14,755 bases of DNA from Prevotella sp. UBA2746 (GTDB taxonomy: Bacteria > Bacteroidota > Bacteroidia > Bacteroidales > Bacteroidaceae), in assembly GCA_002353555.1 (NCBI GenBank), contig DEJO01000024.1, forward strand, positions 68,051-82,805, given 5' to 3'. Below the pieces are notes generated by a model, which saw nothing but the letters and a program-made list of their open reading frames with translations, was not told the DNA's origin and searched no databases. Positions 1 through 5,803 of the stretch are shown in pieces. A program made the position numbers and the translations under genes. The stretch's first letter is position 1. Each line of letters begins with the position of its first letter.

Positions 1-296
1 CAGCACCACAGCACGGCACCAGGTCCGCCCATGGCCACCGCCGTAGCCACTCCGATGATGTTGCCTGTGCCTATCGTTGCAGCCAATGCCGTAGCCAAGG
101 CACCGAATTGCGACACGTCTCCCGTGGCATCCGGGTCTTTCTGTACCGATAGTTTGATGGCAGTAAAGATTTTACGCTGCGGAAAGCGCAGGCGTATGGT
201 CAGGAAGATGTGGGTTCCTAACAGCAGGATAATCATCGGCCATCCCCAGAGAAAGCCGCTGACCTGTTCTAATATGTCGTTTAGCGTTTGCATCAT
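1..296 (-). CDS. Sodium:amino-acid (alanine/glycine) symporter, AGCS family, N-terminal part
   Basis: This is the first 98 residues of an inner-membrane Na+-coupled amino-acid carrier; the rest lies beyond position 1. Reading the minus strand from ATG at 296, the protein begins MMQTLNDILEQVSGFLWGW, followed by a hydrophobic segment at about 19-36. Residues 76-95 carry GTGNIIGVATAVAMGGPGAV, the family hallmark of the alanine/glycine:cation symporters (AlsT, DagA, AgcS). The start overlaps the stop of the upstream DUF4230 gene in a TAATG arrangement, which suggests translational coupling and one operon. ATG at 293 is an equally possible start. The family is clear from the motif, but the substrate (alanine, glycine or other) cannot be told from this fragment. 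Confidence 0.88.
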   Translation of the reverse strand, partial: MMQTLNDILEQVSGFLWGWPMIILLLGTHIFLTIRLRFPQRKIFTAIKLSVQKDPDATGDVSQFGALATALAATIGTGNIIGVATAVAMGGPGAVLWC

Positions 297-916
297 TATT
301 TCCCTCTTTCCACCTTTACCTTTACCTTCTTGAACCCCATCGAGTGTAGCAACTGGGCGAATTGTTCACGGGCGTTCTCTTCGGCTGTGGCGATGTTCTC
401 TTCCGTCATGCAGCGGTCTATCATCTTCTGGTAGGCACGCTGGTATAGTGCTTCGCGGTCGGCAGACGTCCATGAGCCGCTTTCGAAGAAGGAGCGCGTC
501 TGCGCCTCGTCTATGATGTTGCGGTCGAGGAGCCGAATGGGGGGCAACGTGGCTGTGACGACAGAGTCCTTGACTTCTATCCAGTCGTCTTCCGTCTGTT
601 GCAGGTCTATGCCCAGTCTCACGGTGCCATAATAGATGCGCACCAGTTCCTTGTCGCTGAAGAATCCGCGGTCTATGGTGTCGACGAGCTCTTCATCCTT
701 GATGGCGAGGAACTCCCATTGTCCTATGCGGCGTATAGACTGTATCTGCGTGGGCGTGATGTCGATGCGCTCGTTGCGTTCTATGCCGATATGGTTGTCC
801 ATGTTCAGCCATATCAGCGCACCTATCGCACCAATGGCAATCAGGCAGAGCCCTACGATGCCCTGCCAGGGCAGCTTGCCGACGAACCGTATCAGTCTTA
901 ATAGTCCCTTACCCAT
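296..916 (-). CDS. DUF4230 family membrane-anchored protein
   Basis: The 206-residue protein has a short basic N-terminus, one hydrophobic segment at about residues 16-37, and a mostly polar remainder that should sit in the periplasm. The body resembles the DUF4230 family: a region around RRIGQWEFLAIKDEELVDTI, a short segment on the charge-rich ligand-free core (VRLGIDL), the VTATLPPIRLLD motif, and a C-terminal helix with REQFAQLLHSMGFKKVKV. The function of DUF4230 is unknown. It follows another DUF4230 gene by 6 nt and overlaps the start of an amino-acid symporter by 1 nt, so the three are very probably cotranscribed. The family call comes from recalled motif shape, not from a search. Confidence 0.75.
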   Translation of the reverse strand: MGKGLLRLIRFVGKLPWQGIVGLCLIAIGAIGALIWLNMDNHIGIERNERIDITPTQIQSIRRIGQWEFLAIKDEELVDTIDRGFFSDKELVRIYYGTVRLGIDLQQTEDDWIEVKDSVVTATLPPIRLLDRNIIDEAQTRSFFESGSWTSADREALYQRAYQKMIDRCMTEENIATAEENAREQFAQLLHSMGFKKVKVKVERGK

Positions 917-922
917 ATCGTC

Positions 923-1573
923 TTACCCCTTTTCTATCGTGAGGTTCTTCACCGAGAAGTCCTTGCGGAAGGTCACGGTGATGTCTTCTTCCTCATATCC
1001 CATCTGCCGGATGATGGGGATGATGGTGGTGGCAGCATTCTTGCGTGCGTTCTCTATGATTCCCATCTTCGGTATGTCGTTGACAATCTGCTGGCGACCC
1101 TGCCGCTCGTAGCTGGTCATCTCTTCGTCGCTGAAGTTTCCTCTGGTCAGCGGCACATACTTCTTCACCTCGTCGTGGTTGATCTTCGTACTGGTCATCA
1201 TCAGCTTCGGGTCGGGCAGGGTGACGACAATCTTCTTGCCAGTCTTGCGGACATTCTTCTCAGAGAAGCCGCTGAAGTCCACGTATGCCTTGAGCGTCGC
1301 ATCCATGGGAATGGCTATCCGCCGTTTGCCGACGGGGATAGACACCTTGAAGTCCTGCTTCATCACCGACCCCGACAGCGACAGCTCGTCTTGGTGGGTG
1401 ACAATCTTGTGAATCTTATACTCCGAGGTATACAGGCGCGAACATTTCTGTATCTGGATAATCATTGCAGGCAGACCGCCGTCAGCAGGCTCCCCGCCTT
1501 CATGATCCTTGCCTTTGCAGGCTGCCAGCATCAGCATGCAAACCGTCACCATGATGTATAGTCCCGTTCTCAT
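923..1573 (-). CDS. DUF4230 family lipoprotein
   Basis: The protein has 216 residues when started at ATG 1573. It opens with MRTGLYIMVTVCMLMLAACK, a type II signal peptide with lipobox LAAC and lipidated Cys19. The longer reading from 1606 was rejected because it would place the start upstream of the promoter box at 1589-1582. The mature part shares the DUF4230 pattern of the next gene: an early KIHKIVTHQDELSLSGSV strand region, KKIVVTLPDPKLMMT, and a C-terminal helix ending in IRQMGYEEEDITVTF. Two paralogues side by side, one lipidated and one with a transmembrane anchor, suggest related or cooperating envelope roles. The molecular function is unknown. The -7 box ends only 8 nt before the ATG, so the transcript would have almost no 5' leader. 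Confidence 0.75.
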   Translation of the reverse strand: MRTGLYIMVTVCMLMLAACKGKDHEGGEPADGGLPAMIIQIQKCSRLYTSEYKIHKIVTHQDELSLSGSVMKQDFKVSIPVGKRRIAIPMDATLKAYVDFSGFSEKNVRKTGKKIVVTLPDPKLMMTSTKINHDEVKKYVPLTRGNFSDEEMTSYERQGRQQIVNDIPKMGIIENARKNAATTIIPIIRQMGYEEEDITVTFRKDFSVKNLTIEKG

Positions 1574-1579
1574 TCTGCT

Positions 1580-1670
1580 TGCAAAGGTACGATTAAGCGA
1601 GGACAAAGCAAAAGGAAAACTTGTTTTTCTTTTGCTTTGTCGAGCGGAAGTACCTTCTTCAAAGGTACGA
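1580..1670 (-). promoter_or_regulatory. Promoter-bearing repeat, copy A (drives the DUF4230 operon)
   Basis: This 91-nt minus-strand element is nearly identical to copy B at 4253-4342 (about 84 of 91 positions, one indel). It begins and ends with the 11-mer TCGTACCTTTG. Its middle is a hairpin with arms AAAGCAAAAG and CTTTTGCTTT, an inner AAAAC/GTTTT stem and an AA centre. The right arm supplies a -33 box (TTTG at 1612-1609), followed by exactly 19 nt and a -7 box TACCTTTG at 1589-1582. This matches the Bacteroides-type promoter consensus. A small inverted repeat, TACCTT/AAGGTA, lies at the upstream end. That it is a promoter is inference from the consensus; that it is repeated is seen directly. 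Confidence 0.8.
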
Positions 1671-1727
1671 TTTTTATCTTATAAGTGAATGAAAAACTTG
1701 CTGATAAGATAAAAAATCGTACCTTTG
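1660..1727. repeat. Long inverted repeat between divergent lipoprotein genes
   Basis: Left arm 1660-1682 (CAAAGGTACGATTTTTATCT plus TAT) pairs with right arm 1704-1727 over 23 bp with a single extra A, around a 21-nt loop. Each arm ends in the same CAAAGGTA/TACCTTTG promoter box, facing outward in opposite directions. The right box is the likely -7 element of the DUF4738 gene. The left one coincides with the upstream end of repeat copy A and has no good -33 partner. The structure could be a cruciform, an operator, or simply two promoter modules joined head to head. Confidence 0.75.
1697..1727 (+). promoter_or_regulatory. Promoter of the DUF4738 lipoprotein gene
   Basis: CTTG at 1697-1700 serves as a near-consensus -33 box, followed by 19 nt and the -7 box TACCTTTG at 1720-1727. 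The ATG at 1752 follows 24 nt after the box, giving a predicted leader of roughly 20 nt. The leader has no purine-rich Shine-Dalgarno run at the right distance, as is usual in Bacteroidetes. Confidence 0.7.
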
Positions 1728-1751
1728 CAAGGATTAAAAGACCGAAATCGT

Positions 1752-2339
1752 ATGAAACATCTTACACCTATTCTATTATTGGCGGCAACCTTGCTGGTGG
1801 TGACCGCATGCAAGGAGAAGCCCCAGAGCAACATCATCATTGCCAAGAAGCAGACCGAGAAGCCGGCACCCTCTGCTCCGCAGAAGATGTCGGACTATGA
1901 ATGGAGCAACACCGTTGCGTGGCTCGACAAGCAATATACCGTTTCCATACAGCGAAAGGCAGACGAGTCGTTGCCGAAGGCTAAGGACGAGTCGGGCAAC
2001 GTCTACTTCGACAACGTCATCACGCTCAAGGTGATGCGACCGGACGGCAGCGTCTTCTTCGACCGCACCTTCAAGAAGAGCGACTTCAGCGCCTTTGCCG
2101 ATAACGACTATGGCAAGAACGGTGCCCTGCTGGGCATCGTCTTCGACAAGGCTGAGGGCGACTACCTGAACTTTGCAGCCAGCATCGGCTCTCCCGACAC
2201 CATGAGCGACGAGTATATCCCCCTTGTCCTGCGCCTCTCCCGCATGGGTGACGTGCGCATAGAGAAGGACACCCAGCTCGATACCGGCAGTAGTGCGCCG
2301 CGCGACGAGGTCGAGGCTGCCGAAGAAGAAGGGATGTAA
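1752..2339 (+). CDS. DUF4738 family lipoprotein
   Basis: The 195-residue protein starts MKHLTPILLLAATLLVVTAC, a lipoprotein signal peptide with the lipobox VTAC and lipidated Cys20. A Lys/Pro/Ser-rich linker follows to about residue 45. The folded part contains DESGNVYFDNVITLKVMRPD and GSVFFDRTFKKSDFSAFA, which match my memory of DUF4738 lipoproteins of Bacteroidales. The tail, from about residue 178, is acidic. The TTG at 1725 in the same frame was rejected as a start because it lies inside the promoter box. The gene is alone on the plus strand, divergent from the DUF4230 operon. Its function is unknown. Confidence 0.75.
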   Translation: MKHLTPILLLAATLLVVTACKEKPQSNIIIAKKQTEKPAPSAPQKMSDYEWSNTVAWLDKQYTVSIQRKADESLPKAKDESGNVYFDNVITLKVMRPDGSVFFDRTFKKSDFSAFADNDYGKNGALLGIVFDKAEGDYLNFAASIGSPDTMSDEYIPLVLRLSRMGDVRIEKDTQLDTGSSAPRDEVEAAEEEGM

Positions 2340-2419
2340 ACTTCTAATTCCTTACGTCAGTTTGGGATAAGTAATAGTCGTTACTCCATCAATAGTAAAA
2401 AGATGACTACATTCTACAT

Positions 2420-2460
2420 GGATTTTGTATGTCGTTGACAGACAGCGGTATACAAAATCC
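2420..2460. repeat. Inverted repeat, 11-bp perfect stem
   Basis: GGATTTTGTAT at 2420-2430 pairs perfectly with ATACAAAATCC at 2450-2460 across a 19-nt loop. It lies 80 nt after the DUF4738 stop. It might help end transcription or protect the 3' end, but there is no following T-tract, so the role is open. Confidence 0.6.
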
Positions 2461-2596
2461 TTTCGTTGAAATATCCTACATCTTTTCTGCACCGTTTCAG
2501 CATCGTTGCATGAATCATGAAGGTTCAGTGCATGAAAACAGGGAAAATGCGGCTTTTGTACACGTATACGTTCTTTTTAGGTTGTTAACAAATAGG

Positions 2597-2617
2597 GTTG
2601 TTTTTTCGGAAAACAAC
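2597..2617. repeat. Short hairpin with TTCGG loop
   Basis: GTTGTTTT (2597-2604) pairs with AAAACAAC (2610-2617) around the loop TTCGG. The 8-bp stem is perfect. It is the first of three hairpins spaced 11 and 22 nt apart; the function is unknown. Confidence 0.55.
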
Positions 2618-2628
2618 ACTTTGAAAAG

Positions 2629-2689
2629 CAAACACATAGTAGTTGGAATGCAACTACTATGTGTTTGGCCGCTAACTACTATGAGTTTG
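2629..2689. repeat. 17-bp perfect hairpin plus a third, direct copy of one arm
   Basis: CAAACACATAGTAGTTG at 2629-2645 pairs perfectly with CAACTACTATGTGTTTG at 2651-2667 across the 5-nt loop GAATG. Six nucleotides later, AACTACTATGAGTTTG (2674-2689) repeats the right arm with one mismatch, so two copies of the right arm could compete for the left arm. The arrangement recalls REP-type palindromic intergenic repeats, though no other copy is present in this window. Confidence 0.75.
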
Positions 2690-2716
2690 CCTTGCAAGGA
2701 AGTACTCCTTGCAAGG
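2690..2716. repeat. Paired self-palindromes
   Basis: CCTTGCAAGGA (2690-2700) and TCCTTGCAAGG (2706-2716) form a perfect 11-bp stem with the loop AGTAC. The 10-mer CCTTGCAAGG is itself a palindrome, so the two copies are both direct and inverted repeats, a typical layout for binding of a dimeric protein at two adjacent sites. It abuts the preceding repeat with no gap. Confidence 0.65.
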
Positions 2717-2827
2717 GTGGTGTATGTTAAATCCCCTGAATGTAGGTATTCTTCCGTTTGTTAGTTTGTAACTTTCTGATTGTCAATCGGATAGAATGCG
2801 TGTGCAGAATGTAGTATTATTTTTTTA

Positions 2828-2844
2828 TTCTCCCTGTAGGGGAA
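2828..2844 (-). other. Small GC-rich hairpin after ribH
   Basis: On the minus strand TTCCCC, loop TACA, then GGGAGAA form a 6-bp stem with one bulged A, starting 22 nt after the ribH stop. An A-rich run follows, not T, so it does not fit an intrinsic terminator. It could stabilise the 3' end. The support is weak. Confidence 0.3.
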
Positions 2845-2865
2845 CCCTCAACGGTGTAGTACTTT

Positions 2866-3342
2866 TCAGAACTTCGCCATCTTGATGGCATCGATGGCGC
2901 ACTCGTCGCCCTTGTTACCTAAGCGTCCGCCGCTGCGGTCCTGTGCTTGTTGCAGGTCGTTGGTGGTCAGCAGGCCGTAGATGACGGGTATCTCGCTGGT
3001 GGCGTTCAGGCGTGCTATGCCGTAGGTGACGCCCTGGCAGATGTAGTCGAAGTGTGGCGTCTCGCCGCGGATGACGCTTCCGAGGATGATGATGGCGTCA
3101 TAGCCGCCGTGGAGGGTCATCTGGTGGGCACCGTAGATGAGCTCGAAGCTACCGGGGACAGTCTTCACGTGAATGTTCTCCGGCAGTGCTCCGTGCTTCT
3201 CCAGCGTCTTGACGGCTCCGTCGAGCAGTGCTCCCGTGATTTCGGGATTCCATTCTGCGACGACGATGCCGAAGCACATGTTGCTGGCATCGGGTATGTC
3301 TGCGGGGTTGTAGTCGGACAGGTTATGCAGTGCTGTTGCCAT
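2866..3342 (-). CDS. ribH: 6,7-dimethyl-8-ribityllumazine synthase
   Basis: This enzyme condenses 5-amino-6-(D-ribitylamino)uracil with 3,4-dihydroxy-2-butanone 4-phosphate, the penultimate step of riboflavin synthesis, in the cytosol. The 158-residue length is normal. Visible family motifs are VVAEWN (27-32), the substrate-binding VPGSFELIYGA (62-72), GSVIRGETPHFDYIC (88-102) with the likely catalytic His97, GLLTTNDLQQAQDRSGG (123-139) with Arg136, and GNKGDECAIDAI near the C-terminus. It follows the TPR gene by 46 nt on the same strand and is probably cotranscribed with it. No FMN riboswitch is visible upstream. Other riboflavin genes are not in the window. Confidence 0.97.
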   Translation of the reverse strand: MATALHNLSDYNPADIPDASNMCFGIVVAEWNPEITGALLDGAVKTLEKHGALPENIHVKTVPGSFELIYGAHQMTLHGGYDAIIILGSVIRGETPHFDYICQGVTYGIARLNATSEIPVIYGLLTTNDLQQAQDRSGGRLGNKGDECAIDAIKMAKF

Positions 3343-3388
3343 GTCGTTGTCTTGTTTGCGTGATAGTGCTCAGTAGGGGGCTTCCCTG

Positions 3389-4093
3389 TTAGTTGGAAGC
3401 CCGCTCTATGTACTTGTCGATGTCCTGGAAGGCAGGCGAGTTGACATACTTCTTCTTGATGTCCTGATAGATTTCCAGAGCCTCAGCCTTCTTGTTCTGG
3501 CTTTCTAGGATGATGCCAGCCTTCTTCAGTGCCAGCGGAGCGATGCTCAGGTTGGTGTTGTCCTCAGCCTGCTTGTCAGCCATCTTTGCAGCGTTCTTGA
3601 AGCAATCGACAGCCTTGTCCAGCTGGTCGTTGTTGGCATAGATGTCTCCCAGTGCCATCTGTGAGGCGGGGCTGATCTCCATGTCGTCGGCAGTATCGAA
3701 CTTGTCGACATACTCCAGTGCCTTCTTCCAGTCAGGCTTCTGCTGGTGTGCATAGCACAGTCCGGCGTAGAGGTTTGCCAGATTGCCGGCATCGGTACCG
3801 CTGTAGTCGGCAGCTATGTTGAGGAATCCCTTGAAGGTTGCGCCGTCGCCTTTGAGCGCCTTGTCAAACTGCTCGGCATTGAAGTATTCCTGTCCCTTGG
3901 CAAGGGCGGTGCTTGCCTCCTGCTCCTTGGGTTCCAGCACGTAGTTCTTGACGAGGATGCAGCCCAGTACAATCAGTACGATTGCGGCAACTGCGATGAT
4001 GATGGCTTTCTTGTACTTCAGGAAGAAAGCCTCCGACTTGTTCAGGGTCTCGTTCAGTTCTGCGGCACCCTGCTGTTCTTTTTGTTTTGCCAT
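3389..4093 (-). CDS. Membrane-anchored tetratricopeptide repeat protein (YfgM-like)
   Basis: The 234-residue protein has a charged cytosolic N-terminus (about 28 residues), one transmembrane helix at about 29-49 (IIIAVAAIVLIVLGCILVKN), and a periplasmic or extracytoplasmic TPR region. Helical repeats are recognisable around GNLANLYAGLCYAHQQ, MALGDIYANNDQLDKAVDCF and KKAEALEIYQDIKKKYV. The layout matches the YfgM/TPR_21 group, which in E. coli works with the PpiD chaperone at the Sec translocon; that specific role is inference here. It is the first gene of the pair with ribH, a neighbourhood common in Bacteroidales as far as I recall. The start is the only Met before the TM segment and has a promoter about 80 nt upstream. 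Confidence 0.8.
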   Translation of the reverse strand: MAKQKEQQGAAELNETLNKSEAFFLKYKKAIIIAVAAIVLIVLGCILVKNYVLEPKEQEASTALAKGQEYFNAEQFDKALKGDGATFKGFLNIAADYSGTDAGNLANLYAGLCYAHQQKPDWKKALEYVDKFDTADDMEISPASQMALGDIYANNDQLDKAVDCFKNAAKMADKQAEDNTNLSIAPLALKKAGIILESQNKKAEALEIYQDIKKKYVNSPAFQDIDKYIERASN

Positions 4094-4173
4094 TTGTTGA
4101 TATGTTCTTTTTATTTGTTTATACGATTGTATATGTCTTTAATATCTGTTTGCCTTAAGTTCATAAGGCGGTG

Positions 4174-4181
4174 CAAAATTA
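4174..4181 (-). promoter_or_regulatory. Probable -7 box for the TPR-ribH pair
   Basis: TAATTTTG on the minus strand (4181-4174) fits TAnnTTTG. At the 19-nt spacing the -33 position reads TTCA, a poor match to TTTG. The predicted 5' leader would be about 75 nt. The call rests mainly on the -7 match. Confidence 0.45.
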
Positions 4182-4252
4182 CAGAAATAATCCCACACCG
4201 TGAAATTTCTCACCGACTTTTTTCGTTTGACTCATACAGTTTCTTATTTATT

Positions 4253-4342
4253 TCGTACCTTTAAAGAAGGTACTTCCGCTCGGAAGAGCAAAGAAAAACA
4301 AGTTTTCCTTTTGCTTTTCCCTCGCTTAATCGTACCTTTGCA
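4253..4342 (+). promoter_or_regulatory. recF: Promoter-bearing repeat, copy B (drives recF)
   Basis: This 90-nt element matches copy A (1580-1670, opposite strand) at about 84 positions with one indel. TCGTACCTTT bounds both ends. The central hairpin is slightly degenerate in its left arm. The -33 TTTG is at 4310-4313, then 19 nt, then TACCTTTG at 4333-4340; the recF ATG follows after only 5 nt. As in copy A, the -33 box is inside the right arm of the hairpin, so folding of the DNA or binding to the dyad could affect promoter use. Confidence 0.82.
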
Positions 4343-4345
4343 TCG

Positions 4346-5467
4346 ATGATACTGCGTCGTATATCTATATTGAACTACAAGAACATCAGGGACGCAACGC
4401 TGGAGCTGTCGCCGAAGATGAACTGTCTGATAGGCCGTAACGGGGTGGGGAAGACCAACTTCCTCGATGCCGTCTACTACCTGTCGTTCTGCAGGAGTGC
4501 CTACAACACGGCCGACTCGCAGAACATCCTGCACCAGGCTGACTTCTTTGTCCTGCAAGGCAGCTATGAGAGCGATGCAGGAGAGCCGGAAGACATCTAC
4601 TGCGGCATGAAGCGGGGCACGAAGAAGCAGTTCAAGCGCAACAAGAAAGCCTACAAGCGGCTGTCGCAACACATCGGACTCATCCCCGTCATCTTTGTCT
4701 CACCCTCCGACTCCATCCTCATCGAGGGCGGCAGCGAGGAGCGCCGCCGGCTCATGGACGTGGTCATTGCCCAGTATGACCATGCCTATATCGAGGCGTT
4801 GTCATCCTATAACAAGGCGTTGCAGCAGCGCAACACCCTGCTGAAGCAGGACGACGAGCCCGATGCCTCGCTGATGGACATCCTTGAGATGCAGATGGCA
4901 CAGTATGGTGAGGCTATCTACAAGAAGCGTGAAGCCTTCGTCAGGGAGTTCATTCCCGTGTTTCAGGACATCTACCGGCGCATCTCCGAGGCGCAGGAGC
5001 AGGTGTCGCTCAGCTACATCTCGCACGCTCAGCGCGGCGATCTGCTGGACGTCATCCGCCGCGACCGCATGAAAGACCGTGCCGTGGGCTACTCGCTGCA
5101 CGGCATCCACCGCGACGACCTGGAGATGCTCCTCGGCGGCTACCCCATGAAGCGCGAGGGCAGTCAGGGACAGAACAAGACTTTCGTGCTGGCGTTGAAG
5201 CTGGCACAGTTCAACTTCCTGCGTCGTACAGCCAGCAACACCACGCCGCTGCTGCTCCTCGACGACATCTTCGACAAGCTCGATGCCCACCGTGTGGAGC
5301 AGATCGTGCAGTTGGTGTCGGGCGAGGACTACGGTCAGATTTTCATTACCGATACCAACCGCGACCATTTAGACAAGATCTTGTCGGGCAGTGGCTTCGA
5401 CTATAAGATATTTGCCGTTGACCAGGGGGAGATTACAGAAAAGGAGGTGAACCATGTTCAAGCGTGA
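4346..5467 (+). CDS. recF: DNA replication and repair protein RecF
   Basis: RecF is an SMC-like ATPase that binds gapped DNA and, with RecO and RecR, loads RecA at stalled forks. The 373-residue length is typical. Visible elements are the Walker A motif GRNGVGKT at 30-37, the ABC signature EGSQGQNK at 271-278, Walker B LLLLDD at 302-307 with D-loop FDKLD, and ITDTNRDHL (334-342) as the switch region. The N-terminus MILRRISILNYKNI matches the conserved first strand of RecF, so ATG 4346 is very likely right, even though the -7 box ends 5 nt before it and would make the mRNA essentially leaderless. It overlaps the next gene by 14 nt. It is not next to dnaA or dnaN, as is usual in Bacteroidetes. 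Confidence 0.97.
   Translation: MILRRISILNYKNIRDATLELSPKMNCLIGRNGVGKTNFLDAVYYLSFCRSAYNTADSQNILHQADFFVLQGSYESDAGEPEDIYCGMKRGTKKQFKRNKKAYKRLSQHIGLIPVIFVSPSDSILIEGGSEERRRLMDVVIAQYDHAYIEALSSYNKALQQRNTLLKQDDEPDASLMDILEMQMAQYGEAIYKKREAFVREFIPVFQDIYRRISEAQEQVSLSYISHAQRGDLLDVIRRDRMKDRAVGYSLHGIHRDDLEMLLGGYPMKREGSQGQNKTFVLALKLAQFNFLRRTASNTTPLLLLDDIFDKLDAHRVEQIVQLVSGEDYGQIFITDTNRDHLDKILSGSGFDYKIFAVDQGEITEKEVNHVQA
5441..5450 (+). promoter_or_regulatory. Strong Shine-Dalgarno sequence for the DUF721 gene
   Basis: AAGGAGGTGA lies within the last codons of recF, with 6 nt from the GGAGG core to ATG 5454. It is a full match to the usual 16S rRNA 3' end. Other starts in the window lack such a site, and Bacteroidetes in general use few. 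It fixes the DUF721 start and suggests reinitiation after recF. Confidence 0.75.
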
Positions 5468-5744
5468 GGTGAAGCCCTTGAGCGAAGTCCTGAACCAGTT
5501 TCTCAGGCGCGAAGGACTGGAGATGCCGCTGTTGCAGAAGCGACTCGTCGACAATTGGGACGACATCGTGGGGAAGGCGGTAGTGCGGTATACGGGTGAG
5601 AAGTTCATCCGCAACCAGACGCTGATGGTGAAAATCACCAATCCAGCCCTGCGTGCCGACCTGTCTATGATGCGGTCACAGCTGGTGAAGCGGCTCAACG
5701 ACAGCGTCGGCTCAATGGTTATCACGGAAATCAAGTTTTATTAA
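5454..5744 (+). CDS. DUF721 / DciA-like protein
   Basis: The 96-residue protein carries the DUF721 pattern: an N-terminal helix (PLSEVLNQFLRREGLEMPLL), the conserved VDNWDDIVGKAVVRYT segment at about 32-47, and beta strands around TLMVKITNPALRADLSMMRS. DciA proteins load the replicative helicase DnaB in bacteria that lack DnaC or DnaI. Bacteroidetes members are short and consist essentially of this domain. The start lies inside recF (14-nt overlap) and has a strong Shine-Dalgarno site, so the two replication genes are coupled. The family call is secure, the helicase-loading role is inferred from the family. Confidence 0.85.
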   Translation: MFKREVKPLSEVLNQFLRREGLEMPLLQKRLVDNWDDIVGKAVVRYTGEKFIRNQTLMVKITNPALRADLSMMRSQLVKRLNDSVGSMVITEIKFY

Positions 5745-5750
5745 CCCCAC

Positions 5751-5769
5751 CCCTCCCGTACAGGAAGGG
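5751..5769. other. Hairpin between convergent genes
   Basis: CCCTCCC (5751-5757) faces GGAAGGG (5763-5769) across GTACA. In minus-strand RNA all seven pairs form (one G-U); in plus-strand RNA one pair is mismatched. No T-tract follows on either side. It may serve as a weak terminator for the recF pair and the cyclo-ligase operon, which converge here with only 59 nt between stops. Confidence 0.35.
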
Positions 5770-5803
5770 AGACAGAATGAGGGAAGGCTACTCATAACTA
5801 TCC

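Larger units (their letters stand above)
2340..2865. other. Gene-free region with several hairpins
   Basis: This 526-nt stretch between the convergent DUF4738 and ribH genes has no convincing coding sequence. The base composition is visibly more AT-rich than in the flanking genes. It contains perfect inverted repeats at 2420-2460, 2597-2617, 2629-2667 and 2690-2716, and short palindromes ACGTATACGT (2562-2571) and TTGTTAACAA (2582-2591). None has a T-run where an intrinsic terminator would need one. No tRNA-like or riboswitch-like fold was recognised. Confidence 0.6.

Noticed and set aside
1725..1751. TTG start nine codons upstream for the DUF4738 lipoprotein
   Set aside because: It lies within the TACCTTTG promoter box and would spoil the signal peptide.
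2629..2716. CRISPR-like repeats
   Set aside because: The copies are inverted and adjoining, without regular spacers.
2429..2764. A 111-codon open frame in the gene-free region
   Set aside because: It runs through the hairpin cluster, has no recognisable domain, promoter box or ribosome site, and its composition looks non-coding.
2828..2844. Classical intrinsic terminator for ribH
   Set aside because: The stem is short and bulged and is followed by A residues in the minus-strand transcript, not U.
2340..2865. Possible replication origin, given the palindromes and nearby recF
   Set aside because: No cluster of DnaA boxes (TTATNCACA) was found, and recF is not at the origin in Bacteroidetes.
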